Position numbers and translations under genes: made by a program | Notes under the pieces: model-generated | The model's database searches: none | Seen by the model: only the letters and a program-made list of their open reading frames with translations | What the model was told of the DNA's origin: nothing | Part shown: in pieces, positions 32,867 through 41,756 of the stretch | Numbering within the stretch: position 1 is the stretch's first letter | Layout of the letters: each line of letters opens with the position of its first letter | Source: Herbidospora cretacea | GTDB lineage: Bacteria; Actinomycetota; Actinomycetes; Streptosporangiales; Streptosporangiaceae | Reading direction: 5' to 3' | Length of the DNA stretch: 64,000 nucleotides | NCBI RefSeq assembly: GCF_001570605.1 | Contig: NZ_BBXG01000019.1 | Span: forward strand, 106,835 to 170,834

Positions 32867-34246
32867 ATGACGCACCCGGAAGACCTGCAGAGAGCCGCTC
32901 ACGACAACCTCTGGATGCACTTCACCCGACACGGCGCCTATGAGAACGCCGAGGTCCCCATGATCGTCCGGGGTGAGGGGTCCTACATCTACGACGTCAA
33001 CGGGAAGCGCTACCTCGACGGCCTCGCGGGGCTGTTCGTCGTGCAGGCCGGACACGGCCGCAGCGAACTGGCCGAGGCGGCCGCCAAGCAGGCCCAGGAA
33101 CTGGCCTTCTTCCCGCTGTGGTCCTACGCCCACCCCAAGGCCGTGGAGCTCGCCGCCCGTCTGGTCGAGCACACCCCCGGCGACCTGAACCGGGTGTTCT
33201 TCACCACAGGCGGCGGCGAGGCCGTCGAGACGGCGTGGAAGCTGGCCAAGCAGTACTTCAAGCTGACCGGCAAGCCGATGAAGCACAAGGTCATCAGCCG
33301 CCAGATCGCCTACCACGGCACCCCGCAGGGCGCGCTGTCGATCACCGGCATCCCCCTGTTCAAGCAGATGTTCGAGCCCCTGGTGCCGGGCTCGGTCCGG
33401 GTGCCGAACACCAACCACTACCGCGCCGACGAGATCACCGGCGTCCCCGGCATGACCCCGGAGCAGTACGGCATCTGGGCCGCCGACCGGGTCGCCCGCG
33501 CGATCGAGATGGAGGGCCCCGACACGGTGGCCGCCGTTTTCGTCGAGCCGGTCCAGAACGCCGGCGGCTGCTTCCCGCCCCCGCCCGGCTACTTCCAGCG
33601 GCTGCGCGAGATCTGCGACGAATACGACGTTCTGCTCGTCTCGGACGAGGTCATCTGCGCCTACGGCCGTCTCGGCACCATGTTCGCCGGGGAAAAATTT
33701 GACTACGTACCGGACATCATCACGTCCGCGAAGGGTCTGACCAGCGGGTATTCTCCACTTGGAGCGATGATCTGCTCCGACCGGCTCTTCGAGCCGTTCA
33801 AGTCGGGGACCGAGATGTTCGCCCACGGCTACACCTTCGGCGGTCATCCCGTCTCGGCGGCCGTGGCACTGGCGAACCTCGATTTGTTCGAGCGCGAAGA
33901 CCTGCTGGGTCACGTGACCCGCAACGAGGGCGCGTTCCGCGCCACCCTGGAGAGGCTCCACGACCTGCCCATCGTCGGCGATGTGCGGGGCAGCGGGTTC
34001 TTCTGGGGCGTCGAGCTCGTGAAAGACAAGTCCACCAAGGAGACCTTCACCGCCGACGAGTCGGAGCGCCTCATCCGGGGCTTCCTCTCCAAGGCGCTGT
34101 TCGAGGCAGGCCTGTACTGCCGGGCGGACGATCGCGGCGATCCCGTGATCCAGCTCGCCCCGCCGCTCATCTGCGGCCAGAAGGAGTTCGACGAAATCGA
34201 ATCCATCCTTCGCGGAGTCCTCACCGAAGCCTGGGCTCTGCTCTGA
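32867..34246 (+). CDS. Class III omega-aminotransferase
   Basis: The 459-residue PLP enzyme has LWMHFTRHGAYE, GLAGLFVVQAGHGR, the PLP phosphate loop TTGGGEAVETAWKLA, the cofactor aspartate in VSDEVICAYGR and the Schiff-base lysine in ITSAKGLTSGY. These fit beta-alanine:pyruvate or related omega-aminotransferases. AAGGGAAG is 6 nt upstream of ATG 32867. The alanine dehydrogenase gene follows after 16 bp in the same direction; the pair can form a cycle in which pyruvate accepts the amino group and alanine dehydrogenase regenerates pyruvate. Confidence 0.9.
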   Translation: MTHPEDLQRAAHDNLWMHFTRHGAYENAEVPMIVRGEGSYIYDVNGKRYLDGLAGLFVVQAGHGRSELAEAAAKQAQELAFFPLWSYAHPKAVELAARLVEHTPGDLNRVFFTTGGGEAVETAWKLAKQYFKLTGKPMKHKVISRQIAYHGTPQGALSITGIPLFKQMFEPLVPGSVRVPNTNHYRADEITGVPGMTPEQYGIWAADRVARAIEMEGPDTVAAVFVEPVQNAGGCFPPPPGYFQRLREICDEYDVLLVSDEVICAYGRLGTMFAGEKFDYVPDIITSAKGLTSGYSPLGAMICSDRLFEPFKSGTEMFAHGYTFGGHPVSAAVALANLDLFEREDLLGHVTRNEGAFRATLERLHDLPIVGDVRGSGFFWGVELVKDKSTKETFTADESERLIRGFLSKALFEAGLYCRADDRGDPVIQLAPPLICGQKEFDEIESILRGVLTEAWALL

Positions 34247-34262
34247 GAAAGGAACCCGGAAG

Positions 34263-35378
34263 ATGAAGATCGGCGTGCCCGCCGAGGTCAAGAACCACGA
34301 ATATCGTGTCGCCGCCACTCCGGCCGGCGTTCATGAGCTGGTCCGTCACGGCCATGACGTCCACGTCCAGCGTGGCGCGGGCCTCGGTTCGCACATCCCC
34401 GACGAGGAGTACCTGGCGGCCGGCGCGAAGATCGTCGACACGGCCGACGAGGTGTGGGCCGAGTCGGAGATGGTCCTGAAGGTCAAGGAGCCGATCGCCG
34501 AGGAGTACCACCGGCTCCGCGAGGGCCAGGTGCTCTTCACCTACCTCCACCTGGCCGCCTCCCGGCCGTGCACCGACGCGCTCCTCGCGAGCCGCACCAC
34601 GGCCATCGCCTACGAGACGGTCCAGGTCGGCGGCGCGCTGCCGCTGCTGGCCCCGATGTCGGAGGTGGCCGGGCGGCTGGCGCCGCAGGTGGGGGCGTAC
34701 AACCTGATGCGCTTCAACGGCGGCCGGGGCGTGCTCCCGGGCGGCGTGCCCGGTGTGGCACCGGCGAAGGTCGTCGTCATCGGCGGCGGCGTCTCGGGTC
34801 TGCACGCCGCGCAGATCGCCGTCGGCATGGGCGCCGAGGTGACCATCCTCGACGTCAACATCGACCGGCTGCGCTTCATCGACGCGATCTACCAGGGCCG
34901 CCTCAAGACCCTGGTGTCGACGTCGTACGCGATCGAGAAGGCCTGCCTGGAGGCCGACATGGTGATCGGCGCGGTGCTGATCCCGGGCGCGAAGGCCCCG
35001 ACGCTGGTGCCGAACTCGCTCGTGGCCCGCATGAAGGCGGGGTCGGTGCTCGTCGACATCGCCATCGACCAGGGCGGCTGCTTCGAGGACTCCCGGCCGA
35101 CCACGCACGCCGAGCCGACCTTCACGGTCCACAACTCGATCTTCTACTGCGTGGCCAACATGCCGGGCTCGGTGGCCAACACCTCCACCTACGCCCTCAC
35201 CAACGCCACCCTGCCCTACGCGGTCAAGCTGGCCGACCAGGGCTGGAAGAAGGCGCTTGCGGGCGACGCCGGGCTCGCGCTCGGGCTCAACACCCACGAG
35301 GGCCTCGTCACCAACGAGCCGGTCGCGGTGGCCCACCAGCTCCCCTACACCCCGGTCGGCGAGATCCTCGCCGCCTAA
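34263..35378 (+). CDS. ald: Alanine dehydrogenase
   Basis: The 371-residue protein starts MKIGVPAEVKNHEYRVA (family start) and has the substrate motif KVKEP, the Rossmann loop VIGGGVSGLHAAQIA, and AIDQGGCFEDSRPTTH with VANMPGSVANTST. It catalyses reversible oxidative deamination of L-alanine to pyruvate and ammonia with NAD. The segment MRFNGGRGVLPGG differs from the more usual RPQGGRGVLLGG. AAAGGAA is just upstream. It is co-transcribed with the aminotransferase. The last 4 bp overlap the convergent Sel1-repeat gene. Confidence 0.95.
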   Translation: MKIGVPAEVKNHEYRVAATPAGVHELVRHGHDVHVQRGAGLGSHIPDEEYLAAGAKIVDTADEVWAESEMVLKVKEPIAEEYHRLREGQVLFTYLHLAASRPCTDALLASRTTAIAYETVQVGGALPLLAPMSEVAGRLAPQVGAYNLMRFNGGRGVLPGGVPGVAPAKVVVIGGGVSGLHAAQIAVGMGAEVTILDVNIDRLRFIDAIYQGRLKTLVSTSYAIEKACLEADMVIGAVLIPGAKAPTLVPNSLVARMKAGSVLVDIAIDQGGCFEDSRPTTHAEPTFTVHNSIFYCVANMPGSVANTSTYALTNATLPYAVKLADQGWKKALAGDAGLALGLNTHEGLVTNEPVAVAHQLPYTPVGEILAA

Positions 35379-36775
35379 CTGAGACCGAGGCGTTTTCGCA
35401 GGTCACGGGCCGTCTCCAGGACCCGCTCCACTTCGATGGGCGCGGGCCAGGGGGCGGTCCCCGGTCGTAGCAGGGTGGCCCGGACCGCCGCGAGGTGCTC
35501 GACGGCGGTGGCGTGCAGGCCGCTCTTGTCGGTCAGCCAGGTGACCGGGTCGATGGGGTCGCGCAGCCGCCGGGTGACCATGTCCCAGGTGCCGAGGATC
35601 TCGCTCAGGTCGGCGACGTCGAGGGTGGTCTCGCCGCGCCGTCCGGCCGCCGCGACGGCCAGTTCGGCCCGCGCGGCCAGTTCGGGCTCGGCGGGCCGGT
35701 CCCAGCCGGGCGTCTTCGGCAGGCGGCTCCACCGCTCGGCCTCGATGGCGCGGTCGGTGGCGGTCAGCAGGTTGGCCAGCTCCAGCGCCGCCCGGTAGTG
35801 GCCCTGCCCGGCAGCCTGCCGCAGCCAGTGTTCCCCGCCGCTCATGTCGGCGTGCTCGGCGATCAGCAGCAGCCCGAAGTTGTACGCGGCCTCCGCGTCC
35901 CCGGTCGCCGCCGCGCGGCCGAACCAGTGGGAGGCGGCGCGCGGGTCGTCGAGTTCGACGCAGACGAAACCGGCCATGCGCTGGTCGTCTACCCGGCCGG
36001 TGCCCGCCGCGCGCTCGAACCAGGCGCGGGCGGAACGGAGGTCCCTCCTGGCCAGGGCCAGGTTGCCCAGCTGGGAGGCCGAGCCGGGGTGGTCGTGCTG
36101 GGAGGCCAGCCGGTAGAGCACCTCCGCGCCCTCGGGGTCGCGCAGGGCGTGGAGCAGCAGGCCCAGGTGGTAGGCGGCCTCGGCGTGGCCGCAGCGGGCG
36201 GCGTACTCCCACCAGTGGCGGGCGTCGCCCTCCTCGCCGGTCGAGTAGCCGAGGAAGCCCAGGTCGTGGGCGCTGGTCAGGTCGCCGTCGAGGGCGGCCC
36301 TGCGGTGCCAGTCGCGGGCCCGGGTCAGGTCTCCGGCGTCCTCGCAGAGCAGCGCGAGCTTTCTCGACGCCCGCCTGGACCCGGCGGTGGCGGCGGTCTC
36401 GTACCAGTGGAAGGCCGCGGGGGCGTCGCCCTTCTGCTCCAGCAGCAGGGTGGCCAGGTTGGCGGCGGCCTCGGCGTCGCCGGTGCCGGCGGCCCGTTCA
36501 TACCAGCGCAGGGACTCCTCCAGGGACCCGTGCTTCTCGTGCCACTTGCCGAGGTTGAAGGCGCTGTCGACGTTTCCGGCCCCGGCCGCGCGCTCCCACC
36601 AGTGGCGGGCCGCCGAGCGGTCGCCGCGCTGGGCGTAGAGCCGCCCGAGCAGGTGGGCCGCCCGGGCGTCCCCCGCCTGGGCGGCGGAGTGCAGATCGTC
36701 GCCCTCGCCGTCGGCGGCGGGGCGGGGCGGCGGGACCTGCGCGGTCCTGGCCGACACCTCAGGCCACATTGTCAT
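35375..36775 (-). CDS. Sel1/TPR-repeat protein
   Basis: The 466-residue protein is built of about nine helical repeats of roughly 36 residues with the pattern A..LG......G....A..W...AA..G (for example NLGKWHEKHGSLEESLRWYE and RAAGTGDAEAAANLATLLLE), followed by a C-terminal helical part. No signal peptide or membrane helix is present. Sel1 repeats form solenoids that bind other proteins. ATG 36775 or 36769 (MW) may be used; no strong ribosome site is visible. No enzymatic domain is seen. Confidence 0.85.
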   Translation of the reverse strand: MTMWPEVSARTAQVPPPRPAADGEGDDLHSAAQAGDARAAHLLGRLYAQRGDRSAARHWWERAAGAGNVDSAFNLGKWHEKHGSLEESLRWYERAAGTGDAEAAANLATLLLEQKGDAPAAFHWYETAATAGSRRASRKLALLCEDAGDLTRARDWHRRAALDGDLTSAHDLGFLGYSTGEEGDARHWWEYAARCGHAEAAYHLGLLLHALRDPEGAEVLYRLASQHDHPGSASQLGNLALARRDLRSARAWFERAAGTGRVDDQRMAGFVCVELDDPRAASHWFGRAAATGDAEAAYNFGLLLIAEHADMSGGEHWLRQAAGQGHYRAALELANLLTATDRAIEAERWSRLPKTPGWDRPAEPELAARAELAVAAAGRRGETTLDVADLSEILGTWDMVTRRLRDPIDPVTWLTDKSGLHATAVEHLAAVRATLLRPGTAPWPAPIEVERVLETARDLRKRLGLS

Positions 36776-36833
36776 GGCGGACAGATTCGCATGTAACAGT
36801 CCGGTCACGGAGGGTGATTGCCAGTTTATTGCC

Positions 36834-37655
36834 TCAGCGGATGCTGATGAATCCCGAGAACATGCCCATGCCGCACGAGTATCGGACCGTCCCCGGCCCG
36901 CGCGCGCCGAGCCGCACCGTGACCTGCCCGGTCTCCGGCAGGGCGACGTCCCGGCCGTCGATCGCGACCGTGGTGGTGCAGCTCCGGTTGTCCTCGGTAC
37001 GGAAGACCACGACGATCTCCCGATGGGCCGCGGCCGTGATCGCGGCGGGCCGGAACCCGCCGGGCGTCGCCCAGACCACGTTCCCGGCCGAGGCCGCGAC
37101 GGCGGGGCTGTCGGGCAGCCAGCCGCCGAGCCGGACGCCCGAGAAGACGGTGAAGAGCCCGGCCGCGATCACCAGCACCCCGGCCCACCGGGCCAGCCGC
37201 TTCAGGACGATGCCGACCAGGGCGAAGGCCGGCGACGACCCCAGCACGAACCCGCCCATCAGCACCGCCCCCGCGAGCGCCGACCCGGTCGAGACCGCCC
37301 CGAGTTCGGTGCTGAGCGTGACCCCGCACGGCACCAGGATCGTCGCCGCGCCCCGGGCGAACGGGCCTCCGGTGAGCGGCCGGCACGCCATCGGCCTGCG
37401 CAGCAGCGCGATCCCCGCGACCACCACCCCGGCCCCCGCGACGATCAGCACCAGCGCCCGCACGACCGGCGCGATCACCAGCGCCGAGCCGGCCAGCCCG
37501 AGCAGCGCCCCCAGGGCGACGTGGACGACGGCACGCCCGGCCAGGAAGGCCCAGATGCGGTCGACCCCCGCGATCAGCCCACCCTGGACCGCCGTGCACG
37601 ACACGGAGCCCGCGAGCAGCCCGGCGCCCACCCCGCCGGCGAACAAGGCCATCAC
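36834..37655 (-). CDS. SafE-type membrane protein with C-terminal cupredoxin-like tail
   Basis: The 273-residue protein has about six transmembrane helices in the first 190 residues, of the sulfite exporter TauE/SafE or UreH/DsbD-TM type, with Cys pairs in SVSCTAVQGG and LVPCGVTLS. A soluble domain follows whose end reads VRYSCGMGMFSGFISI; the CGMGM motif is typical of cupredoxin-like copper-binding tails. The order suggests copper handling or cofactor delivery outside the membrane (inference). GTG 37655 and ATG 37652 are both possible starts. It is separate from the response regulator gene upstream by 101 bp holding two dyads. Confidence 0.8.
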   Translation of the reverse strand: MMALFAGGVGAGLLAGSVSCTAVQGGLIAGVDRIWAFLAGRAVVHVALGALLGLAGSALVIAPVVRALVLIVAGAGVVVAGIALLRRPMACRPLTGGPFARGAATILVPCGVTLSTELGAVSTGSALAGAVLMGGFVLGSSPAFALVGIVLKRLARWAGVLVIAAGLFTVFSGVRLGGWLPDSPAVAASAGNVVWATPGGFRPAAITAAAHREIVVVFRTEDNRSCTTTVAIDGRDVALPETGQVTVRLGARGPGTVRYSCGMGMFSGFISIR

Positions 37656-37689
37656 CAGCGCAACCTAACGTGACCGGCCGGACGCGAGA

Positions 37690-37747
37690 AGTGGCGCGAA
37701 TGCCACTCCCTCCGCACCTGGCCACGGTACGGAAAGCGCTTACCGTG
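37690..37747. promoter_or_regulatory. Two inverted repeats between SafE-like and response regulator genes
   Basis: AGTGGC-gcgaat-GCCACT (37690-37707) and CACGGTA...TACCGTG (37723-37747, 11-base loop) are both perfect. The second follows the response-regulator stop and may be a terminator; the first may be an operator for the SafE-like gene. Confidence 0.4.
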
Positions 37748-37755
37748 CTATTCCA

Positions 37756-38403
37756 TCACGTCCACCCCGGCCTGACCAGGCCGGACTCGTAAGCGATCAC
37801 TACGAGCTGGGCGCGGTCGCGTGCCCGCAGCTTCATCATCGCCCGGCTGACATGGGTCTTCGCCGTGGCGGGCGACATGAACAGCTTCCCGGCGATCTCG
37901 TCGTTGGTCAGCCCGTTGCCCACCAGTGCCAGCACCTCGCGCTCCCGCTCGGTGAGGGAGCCCAGCTCCTTCGGGACGACCGGCGCCTTGGCCCGCGACG
38001 CGTATTCGGCGATCAGCCGCCGGGTCACGCCGGGGGAGAGCAGCGCCGCCCCGCCCGCGACCACCCTGACCGCCTGGATGAGCTCGGCCGGCTCGGTGTC
38101 CTTGACCAGGAAGCCGCTGGCCCCGCCGCGGAGCGCCTCGAAGACGTACTCGTCCAGCTCGAAGGTGGTGAGCATGACCACCCGGGGCCCCGGCGGCATC
38201 AGCCGCACGGCGGTGAGCCCGTCGGTGCCGGGCATCCGGATGTCCATCAGGACCACGTCGGGCTGGTGCTCCCCGGCCAGCCGCACGGCCTCCGCGCCGT
38301 CGCCCGCCTCGGCGACCACCTCCATGCCCTCCTGGGCGTCGAGCAGCGCCCGGAACCCGGCCCGGACGAGAGCCTGGTCGTCGGCGAGCAGGATCCTGAT
38401 CAC
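37756..38403 (-). CDS. NarL/FixJ-family response regulator
   Basis: The 215-residue protein has a receiver domain with the acidic pair in LLADDQ, the phosphorylated aspartate in VVLMDIRMPG, T in MLTTFELDEY and lysine in FLVKDTEP. The C-terminal LuxR helix-turn-helix is LTEREREVLALVGNGLTNDE and following. It should be a DNA-binding partner of the kinase gene just upstream; the genes overlap by 4 nt. GTG 38403 is supported by AAGGAGA 4 nt before it. Confidence 0.92.
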   Translation of the reverse strand: MIRILLADDQALVRAGFRALLDAQEGMEVVAEAGDGAEAVRLAGEHQPDVVLMDIRMPGTDGLTAVRLMPPGPRVVMLTTFELDEYVFEALRGGASGFLVKDTEPAELIQAVRVVAGGAALLSPGVTRRLIAEYASRAKAPVVPKELGSLTEREREVLALVGNGLTNDEIAGKLFMSPATAKTHVSRAMMKLRARDRAQLVVIAYESGLVRPGWT

Positions 38404-39521
38404 GAACTCTCCTTGGGTGTCTCTCCGGCGGGGATCGGGAGGGTCGCCGCGACGCGGAAACCGGCGTCGTGGGGGCCCGCCGTCAGCGAGCCGCCCAGGG
38501 CCGAGGCGCGTTCGCGCATGCCGGGGATGCCGTTGCCGCCGCCCAGGTCGGTGACGGCGTCGCGCTTCCCCGCGCCGTCGTCGGTGACCGTGACGCTCAG
38601 GGTGTCGTCTCCGTAGTCGAGGCAGACCAGCACCGACGAGCCGGGGGCGTGCCGGGTCACGTTGGTGAGGGACTCCTGGACGATCCGGTAGGCGGCCCGG
38701 TCGGGGCCGTGGGGGACCTGCCGGACCTCGCCGGTCCGGACGACCTTCACGTCGAGGCAGCTGCGGTCGGCCAGGTCGTCGAGGCGGTCGAGCCCGGCGG
38801 TCGGATTGCGGGGCGCGCCCTCGCGCAGCACGTCGAGGACGCCGCGCATCTCGCTCAGCACGTCCTTGGACGCCGTCTTGATCGTCGACAGGGCGCTTCT
38901 GGCCTGCTCGGGATGGCTCTCGATCAGGTGGAGCGCGGTCGAGGCCTGCACGTGGATGAGCGAGATGTTGTGGGCCAGCACGTCGTGGAGCTCCTGGGCC
39001 ATGCTCAGCCGCTCCTCGCTGGCCTGCCGCCGCTCCTCCTCGGCCGCCTTCTCGGCCTTCTCGGCCCGGCGCTCGCGGAAGGCCCGCATCCATTCGGCGA
39101 ACGTGAGCACCAGGAACAGGAACGCCACCACGCCGGCGTGGTGGAGCCAGGAGTGCGGTCCCGGGGTGAGCCACGTCGAATAGCCGATCATGAAGACGAG
39201 CGAAGCCAGGCCCCAGCCCCAGGCGGGGCCCCGGTGACCCGAGACCAGAGAGTAGACGATCATGATGATCGGGGTCAGGAAGGCCGGCCCGAACGCGAAG
39301 CCGCACAGCACGTAGGCCCAGGTCGCCAAGACGGTGACAGTCAGCGCCGCGACCGGCCGCCGCCGCATCCACAAGATCATCAAAGGGCCGACGAGCAGCA
39401 GCAGATAGCCTCGCCAGTCGAGCGGCGCGCGCTCGGTCTGGGGATATTGGGCGCCCTCGGTCGCGACGACCTGCACCACCGCCGCGACGATGGCGTGCAC
39501 CACGTCTCTGCGCTCGACCAC
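38400..39521 (-). CDS. NarL-type sensor histidine kinase
   Basis: The 373-residue protein has four to five membrane helices in the first 150 residues, a short coiled coil (EWMRAFRERRAEKAEKAAEE), the HisKA_3 phosphorylation motif ELHDVLAHNISLIHVQASTA, and an ATPase domain ending with GGGNGIPGMRERASALGG. No large external sensor domain is visible, so it probably senses a membrane-related signal. It is co-translated with the response regulator. Both are separate from the gamma-glutamyltransferase gene, which is divergent. Confidence 0.92.
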   Translation of the reverse strand: MVERRDVVHAIVAAVVQVVATEGAQYPQTERAPLDWRGYLLLLVGPLMILWMRRRPVAALTVTVLATWAYVLCGFAFGPAFLTPIIMIVYSLVSGHRGPAWGWGLASLVFMIGYSTWLTPGPHSWLHHAGVVAFLFLVLTFAEWMRAFRERRAEKAEKAAEEERRQASEERLSMAQELHDVLAHNISLIHVQASTALHLIESHPEQARSALSTIKTASKDVLSEMRGVLDVLREGAPRNPTAGLDRLDDLADRSCLDVKVVRTGEVRQVPHGPDRAAYRIVQESLTNVTRHAPGSSVLVCLDYGDDTLSVTVTDDGAGKRDAVTDLGGGNGIPGMRERASALGGSLTAGPHDAGFRVAATLPIPAGETPKESS

Positions 39522-39602
39522 GCTGTCACGTTAGGCGACACCGGAGGGCATGACATCCGCCCGAGGGGGAAGCTCGGGGTACACCTCAAGGCGTAGCGGG
39601 TC

Positions 39603-39630
39603 TTGACATGTCCGGTCATCCTTGGATGAT
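39603..39630 (+). promoter_or_regulatory. Promoter with overlapping dyad upstream of ggt
   Basis: TTGACA (39603-39608), a perfect -35, is followed after 16 bp by GATGAT (39625-39630). TCATCC-tt-GGATGA (39616-39629) is a perfect inverted repeat that covers the spacer end and the -10, where a repressor would act. Confidence 0.6.
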
Positions 39631-39649
39631 CACAAAGTGGAGGTGGCCG

Positions 39650-41389
39650 ATGAGACGCGTCACAGGCGCCGCGCTCGGGATCGTCGTCATGGGGGCGCTC
39701 GTCGCACCCCCCGCCCAAGCCAGGCCCCAGGTGGAGAAGAAACCGGTCGCGGAGGGCTACGGCGGCGCCGTGGCCACGGTCGACCTGGACGCCAGCAAGA
39801 TCGCTCTGGACGTGCTGAAACACGGCGGCAACGCCATGGACGCCGTGGTGGCCGGAGCCGCCGCCCTGGGCGTGACCGAGCCCTACTCGGCCGGTCTGGC
39901 CGGTGGCGGCTTCATCGTCTACTACGACGCCCGCTCCCGGCGCGTGATCAACATCGACGGCCGTGAGACCGCCCCCGCGAAGATGACCCCCTCGACCTTC
40001 GAGGGCATCCCCTTCGACCAGGCGGTCACCAGCGGCCTGTCGGTCGGCGTCCCCGGCAGCGTGGCCCAGTGGGACCTGGCCCTGCGCAGACACGGCACGC
40101 TGTCGCTGAAGAAGGCCCTCAAGCCCGCCGCCGACCTGGCCCGCAAGGGCTTCGTCGTCGACCAGACCTTCTACGACCAGACCGCCGCCAACGCGGCCCG
40201 CTTCGCCGACATCACCTCCACGGCGGCCCTCTACCTCCCGAACGGCGCGCCGCCCCCGGTCGGCTCGACCTTCCGCAACCCCGACCTGGCCCGCACCTAC
40301 CAGGAACTCGCCGACAAGGGCCCCTCCTGGCTGTACGGCGGCAAGCTCGGCCAGGAGATCGTCGCCACCGTCAAGGCCCCGCCCGTCACCCCCGGCTCGA
40401 CCCGCAACGTCAGGGCCGGCCTGATGGAGGTCTCCGACCTGCGGGCCTACAAGGCGCTCACCCCCGAACCGACCAAGGTCCGCTGGAACAACCTCGACGT
40501 CTACGGCATGGCCCCGCCCTCCTCGGGCGGCTCCACCGTCGGCGAGGCGCTCAACATCCTGGAGTACGCCGGCCCGGTCGGCCTGAGCGAGTACCTCGAC
40601 GCCAGCCGCCTGGCCTTCGCTGACCGCAACGCCTACGTGGGCGACCCCGCGTTCGTGCAGGTCCCGCTGAGGGAACTGCTGTCGGAGGGCTTCGCCAAGG
40701 AGCGCGCCTGCCTGATCGGCGACACCGCGCTGCCCCACCCCGCCGCCCCCGGCCAGCCCGACGGCGCGTACGGCCCCTGCGCCACGCCCGCCCCCGCGCC
40801 GGGGACCAAGGAGCAGCAGCCCGAGGGGCCCGAGACCACCCATCTGGTCGCCTCCGACCGGTGGGGCAACGTGGCGGCGTACAACATCACCATCGAGCAG
40901 ACCGGCGGCGCCGGGATCGTGGTGCCCGGCCGGGGCGTCCTGCTCAACAACGAGATGACCGACTTCACCTTCGGCCCGGCCCCCGGCGACCCGAACCTGC
41001 CCGCCCCGGGCAAGCGCCCGCGCTCCTCGATGGCCCCGACGATCGTGCTCAAGGACGGCAGGCCGCTGCTCGCGGTCGGCTCGCCCGGCGGCGCGACGAT
41101 CATCACGACCGTCCTGCAGATCCTGGTCAACCGCTTCACGTTCGGCATGTCACTGCCCGACGCCCTGGCCGCCCCGCGCGCCTCGCAGCGCAACACCGCG
41201 GCGACCCAGGCCGAACAGGCCTTCATCGACCGCTACGGCCCCGAGCTGACCGCCAAGGGCCACACGTTCACGCCCACCCCGGAGATCGGCGCGGCGACCG
41301 CGCTGGAGTTCCTCCGGCACGGCAAGGTGCAGGCCGTCGCCGAGCCCGCCCGTCGCGGCGGGGGCAGCGCGCTGGTCGTCAAGGACTAA
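39650..41389 (+). CDS. ggt: Gamma-glutamyltransferase
   Basis: The 579-residue precursor has a signal peptide (about residues 1-25, ALGIVVMGALVAPPAQA) and family motifs: GGNAMDAVVAGAAALGV, GGGFIVYYD, the autocatalytic threonine in ETTHLV (start of the small subunit), NNEMTDF and GSPGGATI. It cleaves gamma-glutamyl bonds of glutathione and related compounds outside the cell. GGAGG (39639-39643) is 6 nt upstream of ATG 39650. A hairpin terminator follows the stop codon. Confidence 0.94.
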   Translation: MRRVTGAALGIVVMGALVAPPAQARPQVEKKPVAEGYGGAVATVDLDASKIALDVLKHGGNAMDAVVAGAAALGVTEPYSAGLAGGGFIVYYDARSRRVINIDGRETAPAKMTPSTFEGIPFDQAVTSGLSVGVPGSVAQWDLALRRHGTLSLKKALKPAADLARKGFVVDQTFYDQTAANAARFADITSTAALYLPNGAPPPVGSTFRNPDLARTYQELADKGPSWLYGGKLGQEIVATVKAPPVTPGSTRNVRAGLMEVSDLRAYKALTPEPTKVRWNNLDVYGMAPPSSGGSTVGEALNILEYAGPVGLSEYLDASRLAFADRNAYVGDPAFVQVPLRELLSEGFAKERACLIGDTALPHPAAPGQPDGAYGPCATPAPAPGTKEQQPEGPETTHLVASDRWGNVAAYNITIEQTGGAGIVVPGRGVLLNNEMTDFTFGPAPGDPNLPAPGKRPRSSMAPTIVLKDGRPLLAVGSPGGATIITTVLQILVNRFTFGMSLPDALAAPRASQRNTAATQAEQAFIDRYGPELTAKGHTFTPTPEIGAATALEFLRHGKVQAVAEPARRGGGSALVVKD

Positions 41390-41403
41390 AGAGAGCATGA
41401 CAA

Positions 41404-41433
41404 AACCGCCGGCGGGCGCGGTCGCCGGCGGTT
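41404..41433. terminator. Bidirectional hairpin terminator
   Basis: AACCGCCGGCG (41404-41414) and CGCCGGCGGTT (41423-41433) are perfect 11-bp arms with an 8-base loop, between the convergent ggt and small membrane-protein genes. On the minus strand it is followed by TTTTG. Confidence 0.8.
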
Positions 41434-41453
41434 CTGCTCTGTGAGGTTGTCCT

Positions 41454-41639
41454 TTAGGCCGTGAACGCGAAGTAGGCCACGACCGCCACCACGATCACCA
41501 GGGCGACGCCCAGGGCGATGTAGAGGGGCAGGCGCGACGACTCCTGCTGCTGGGCCTGCTGCGCGGCCTCTTCCTGGTTACGGGCGAAGGCGCGGAAGGC
41601 CTGCGTGTTCCCGGCCGGGTCAACCTGAGGGTCAGACAT
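41454..41639 (-). CDS. Small single-pass membrane protein
   Basis: The 61-residue protein has a hydrophilic, Gln-rich first half (NQEEAAQQAQQQES) and a C-terminal transmembrane helix (LYIALGVALVIVVAVVAYFAF). It is a tail-anchored protein of unknown function, of a size common in actinobacteria. ATG 41639 is well placed. A terminator follows. The neighbour on the other side is a divergent SURF1-family gene. Confidence 0.75.
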   Translation of the reverse strand: MSDPQVDPAGNTQAFRAFARNQEEAAQQAQQQESSRLPLYIALGVALVIVVAVVAYFAFTA

Positions 41640-41756
41640 GGCACGAACTCTAGCGACACACCATGCCCACGAGACACCAATATGTCGTTATTGCTAGCTT
41701 TGGCGAATCCGGCCCCATGGCCGGGACCGGTGTGCATGACAGATACCTTGTGAGTC

